A stretch of DNA of 7,845 nucleotides, from assembly GCA_041659585.1 (NCBI GenBank), contig JBAZXY010000059.1, positions 1 through 7,845 on the forward strand, in the 5' to 3' direction. Made by a program: the position numbers and the translations under genes. A model generated the notes under the pieces. That model saw nothing but the letters and a program-made list of their open reading frames with translations, ran no database searches and had not been told where the DNA came from. This DNA comes from UBA8518 sp041659585. GTDB lineage: Bacteria; Patescibacteriota; Minisyncoccia; Moranbacterales; UBA2206. Of the stretch, positions 5,768 to 7,845 are shown piece after piece. The first letter of the stretch is position 1, and each line of letters opens with the position of its first letter.

Positions 5768-7012
5768 ATGGAAAACGAAATAAAAATAATTACTAAAAAT
5801 TGGGGAAAAATCAATCCTCAGAAGATTGAGGATTATATAGCAACTGGTGGCTATCAGGCTTTGCGAAAGTTTGCTTTGGAAATGACGCCACACTCTGCGG
5901 TGGAAGAAATAAAAATATCCAGACTTTGTGGTCGGGGAGGGGCTGGTTTTTCAACTGGACTGAAAATGGAAATGGTGCAGCGAGAGCGGTCTGAAAAAAA
6001 ATATTTTATTTGCAATTTGGATGAATCAGAGCCGGGAACATATAAGGATCGTTTAATTGTGGATAATGACCCGCATTTATTGTTAGAGGGATTGATTATA
6101 TCTGCGTTAATTGTAGGTGCAAAAAAAGCCTTCATTTACATTAACGGAAATTACCAAAAGCAAGTTCATCTTTTGGAGCAAGCCATTGAAAATGCGAAGC
6201 GTCATGGTTTTGTGGGAGAAAAAATATTAGCTACGGCCTACGATCTGGAGATAGAAATTTTTGTCGGAGCCGGAGCGTATATTTGTGGCGAGGAGTCAGC
6301 TTTGATTCGTTCCATTGAGGGCTATCGCGGTGAGCCAATGGCCAAGCCACCTTTTCCCTCTCAGTCAGGGCTCTTTGGTCATCCTACGGCGGTCAATAAC
6401 GCGGAAACCCTCTGTAATGTGTCCTGGATAATTTTCCATGGCGGAGAAGCCTATTCTCGGATTGGGTCGGAAAAATCTTCCGGGACGAAATTATTTATTT
6501 TGGACGGTGCGGTAAAAAATATTTCTGTAGTGGAGGCTCCATTAGGAATCACTATTCGCGAATTGCTGGATAAATATGGTGGTGGTATGGCCAAGGGAAA
6601 AGATTTTTGGTTTGCGCAAATTGGCGGATCATCCGGTCGACTGGCTTTGGAAAGCGATTTGGATGAGAAATTGGAGTATGTCCAAGGGACGCATATCCCA
6701 CTGGGTTCTGGCGCTATTCTAGTGGTGGATCGCATGGTGGACATTCATGACTTGCTTTTATCTTGGGCTAGTTTTTTCCGTCGAGAATCCTGTGGTAAAT
6801 GCGTGCCGTGTCGTGAAGGAACTTTCCGATTGTGGGAAATTGCCAAGCGCATGCGCGACGGAGAAATTGCGGAGCGTGACGTGGCAGCTCTGGAAGATAT
6901 TTTGTGGGCGCTCCGCAACACGACTTTTTGCCCGCTGGGAAAATTTGCTGCCACAGCCTTTTCGGATGCCATGAAAAATTTTCCGGAAAAAATATTTAGA
7001 AAAATGGTATAA
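5768..7012 (+). CDS. nuoF: NuoF/HydB-like FMN- and NADH-binding flavoprotein subunit
   Basis: This is the NADH-oxidising 51-kDa-type subunit: NADH reduces FMN, and electrons leave through a [4Fe-4S] cluster and the partner NuoE. The glycine-rich nucleotide site GRGGAGFSTG is at 55-64. CNLDESEPGTYKDR (82-95) and GAGAYICGEESALI (167-180) form the FMN/NADH pocket, followed by the conserved GHPTAVNNAETL (204-215). The SLBB-type segment spans roughly 240-325. The cluster cysteines are C342, C345 and C348 in SCGKCVPC, plus C388 in TTFCPLG. The 414 residues equal the complex I core length: there is neither the N-terminal thioredoxin-like extension nor the C-terminal 2x[4Fe-4S] ferredoxin domain found in many HydB/HndC proteins. 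It follows nuoE by nine bases and no NuoG, hydrogenase or formate dehydrogenase gene follows. Its stop codon overlaps the next -10 box. No Shine-Dalgarno sequence is visible. Confidence 0.95.
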   Translation: MENEIKIITKNWGKINPQKIEDYIATGGYQALRKFALEMTPHSAVEEIKISRLCGRGGAGFSTGLKMEMVQRERSEKKYFICNLDESEPGTYKDRLIVDNDPHLLLEGLIISALIVGAKKAFIYINGNYQKQVHLLEQAIENAKRHGFVGEKILATAYDLEIEIFVGAGAYICGEESALIRSIEGYRGEPMAKPPFPSQSGLFGHPTAVNNAETLCNVSWIIFHGGEAYSRIGSEKSSGTKLFILDGAVKNISVVEAPLGITIRELLDKYGGGMAKGKDFWFAQIGGSSGRLALESDLDEKLEYVQGTHIPLGSGAILVVDRMVDIHDLLLSWASFFRRESCGKCVPCREGTFRLWEIAKRMRDGEIAERDVAALEDILWALRNTTFCPLGKFAATAFSDAMKNFPEKIFRKMV

Positions 7013-7013
7013 T
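7005..7013 (+). promoter_or_regulatory. Extended -10 promoter (TGGTATAAT) overlapping the nuoF stop codon
   Basis: TGG at 7005-7007 and TATAAT at 7008-7013 form the same extended -10 seen at three other gene boundaries here. The last nuoF codons ATG GTA TAA are part of the element. No convincing -35 is seen. The predicted transcript start is near 7020, giving a leader of about 43 bases before the Nudix gene. Confidence 0.6.
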
Positions 7014-7062
7014 TTTTTGTTACCAAAAAGAGTGAGTCAATTAATAAAACTAAATGTAGGTT

Positions 7063-7473
7063 ATGTTAGAAGTTCCAGATTGTTTTTATCGCATCAGTGT
7101 CAAAGCTTTGGTGCTAGACAGTGAGAAAAGATTTTTGTTAATGAAGCAGGAAAATGGGCGGTGGGATTTGCCGGGCGGGGGATTAGATTTTGGGGAGGAT
7201 CATTATGCGGGACTAGCTAGGGAGATCCGGGAGGAGATGGGATTAGTAGCGGATCATATTGCGGATTACCCATCCTATTTTCTGACGGATAATTTCAAAA
7301 GCGGAGTGTGGTTTTCCAATATTATTTATTTAGCAAGACTTTCTGATTTTAATTTCATTCCTTCTGATGAATGCGTGGAAATTAGATTTTTTACGCGGGA
7401 AGAGGCAGAGCAAGAAGATACACTTGTGAATGTGAGGAAATTTATCGCCATGTATGATGCGGATAGGCATTAG
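7063..7473 (+). CDS. Nudix hydrolase
   Basis: Nudix enzymes hydrolyse nucleoside diphosphates linked to another group, such as oxidised nucleotides, ADP-ribose or sugar nucleotides, using Mg2+ or Mn2+. The 136-residue protein is a single Nudix domain. A complete Nudix box (G-x5-E-x7-R-E-x2-E-E-x-G-L) spans residues 39-61, with G39, E45, R53, E54, E57, E58 and G60 all present. The strand RISVKALVLDSEKRFLLMKQ (10-29) before RWDLPGGG is the usual N-terminal sheet. No added domain or substrate signature lets me name the substrate. The ADP-ribose pyrophosphatase and 8-oxo-dGTPase (MutT-like) subgroups are both possible. It seems to be transcribed alone, from the promoter overlapping the end of nuoF to the terminator at 7509-7545. 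The ATG at 7054 is followed at once by a stop and is not a start; no strong Shine-Dalgarno precedes 7063. Confidence 0.92.
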   Translation: MLEVPDCFYRISVKALVLDSEKRFLLMKQENGRWDLPGGGLDFGEDHYAGLAREIREEMGLVADHIADYPSYFLTDNFKSGVWFSNIIYLARLSDFNFIPSDECVEIRFFTREEAEQEDTLVNVRKFIAMYDADRH

Positions 7474-7508
7474 TTGTAACTAAGGAATCCATAGATTTGT
7501 AGACCTAT

Positions 7509-7545
7509 AAAAAAACCACTCCATTTAGAGGAAGGTGGTTTTTTG
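7509..7545. terminator. Two-way rho-independent terminator between convergent Nudix and prfA genes
   Basis: A stem of AAAAAACCAC (7510-7519) with GTGGTTTTTT (7535-7544) is extended by TCC (7520-7522) pairing with GGA (7530-7532) past a two-base bulge. The plus strand ends in six T residues, and the minus strand also ends in a run of seven T residues (complement of 7509-7515). The element can therefore stop transcription from both sides. Confidence 0.85.
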
Positions 7546-7577
7546 GTGATGGGTGAAGAGTGAAATTATGATAAATA

Positions 7578-7845
7578 TTAGCTTTGCATTTTAAGTTTGA
7601 TGTCTTCTTCTGCCAGAGCTGTGATGATGTCGTCCAGATTACCTTCTAGAATGCTATGAATATTGCTCCAATTCATTTTCACGCGATGGTCAGTGATGCG
7701 GTCCTGGGGAAAATTGTAGGTGCGGATTTTCTCACTGCGGTCTCCGGTGCCGATCTGGGAGCGCCGGGCATCTCCTGATTCCTTAGCTTGCTTATCTTCT
7801 TCAATTTGCAATAGGCGGGAGCGCAACACTTTCATGGCCTTCTCT
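7578..7845 (-). CDS. prfA: Peptide chain release factor 1, C-terminal part (5' end cut off by window)
   Basis: RF1 recognises UAA and UAG stop codons and triggers release of the finished protein on the ribosome. The visible part is about the last 88 residues. The frame stays open past the Met at 7833-7835 to the window edge, and the residues before it (EKA) continue the family pattern 'KAMxVLRSRL'. The stretch QIGTGDRSEKIRTYNFPQDR with ITDHRV just after it is diagnostic of RF1. RF2 has a different sequence after the IR(S/T)Y position. The GGQ catalytic motif and the stop-codon-reading domain lie outside the window. The gene runs against the Nudix gene and shares the two-way terminator. prfA is often next to prmC, which would then be downstream on the minus strand, but it is not here. 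Confidence 0.94.
   Translation of the reverse strand, partial: EKAMKVLRSRLLQIEEDKQAKESGDARRSQIGTGDRSEKIRTYNFPQDRITDHRVKMNWSNIHSILEGNLDDIITALAEEDIKLKMQS

Noticed and set aside
1..7845. Mobile elements, CRISPR arrays, toxin-antitoxin pairs or defence genes.
   Set aside because: No transposase, integrase, regularly spaced repeat or small paired gene is visible on either strand; all coding space is taken by housekeeping or metabolic genes.

Overview
The window looks like a stretch of a compact, low-to-moderate GC bacterial chromosome. It holds nine protein-coding genes, two of them cut by the window edges, separated mostly by gaps of 9 to 162 bases. Bacterial identity is clear from the condensin SMC and the class I release factor of RF1 type. 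Small proteins, tight spacing, the lack of Shine-Dalgarno sequences and the general gene mix would fit a reduced-genome lineage such as the Patescibacteria (CPR). That placement is an inference, and nothing here proves it. I see no mobile element, CRISPR array, rRNA or convincing tRNA.

Layout. 2-1639 (+) is the C-terminal half of smc: return coiled coil plus C-terminal ATPase head. 1677-2342 (+) is a small multi-pass membrane protein. A promoter at about 2362-2391 precedes a dolichyl-phosphate-glucosyltransferase-like GT2 enzyme (2432-3187) and a galactose-1-phosphate uridylyltransferase (3220-4236), which are probably co-transcribed. A 162-base gap with a second promoter leads into triosephosphate isomerase (4399-5163). 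A terminator at 5267-5300 closes that unit. It is followed directly by a third promoter whose predicted transcription start coincides with the start codon of a NuoE-like [2Fe-2S] subunit (5318-5758), with a NuoF-like FMN/4Fe-4S subunit 9 bases downstream (5768-7012). A fourth promoter, overlapping the nuoF stop codon, serves a Nudix hydrolase (7063-7473). A two-way terminator (7509-7545) separates it from the convergent prfA fragment (7578-7845, minus strand).

How the genes fit together. The GT2 and GalT pair suggests sugar-nucleotide handling feeding lipid-linked glycan or cell-surface glycosylation. TpiA is core glycolysis. NuoE and NuoF together form an NADH-oxidising diaphorase module, but no catalytic partner (NuoG, hydrogenase or formate dehydrogenase) lies beside them, so the electron acceptor is unknown.

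The most notable structure outside the genes is one nine-base element, TGGTATAAT (an extended -10 box), at four gene boundaries on the + strand. One copy is placed to give a leaderless mRNA, and another shares bases with a stop codon. None of the seven visible start codons has a good Shine-Dalgarno sequence. I found no clearly new multi-gene system. The orphan NuoEF pair and the promoter and translation-start architecture are the best leads.
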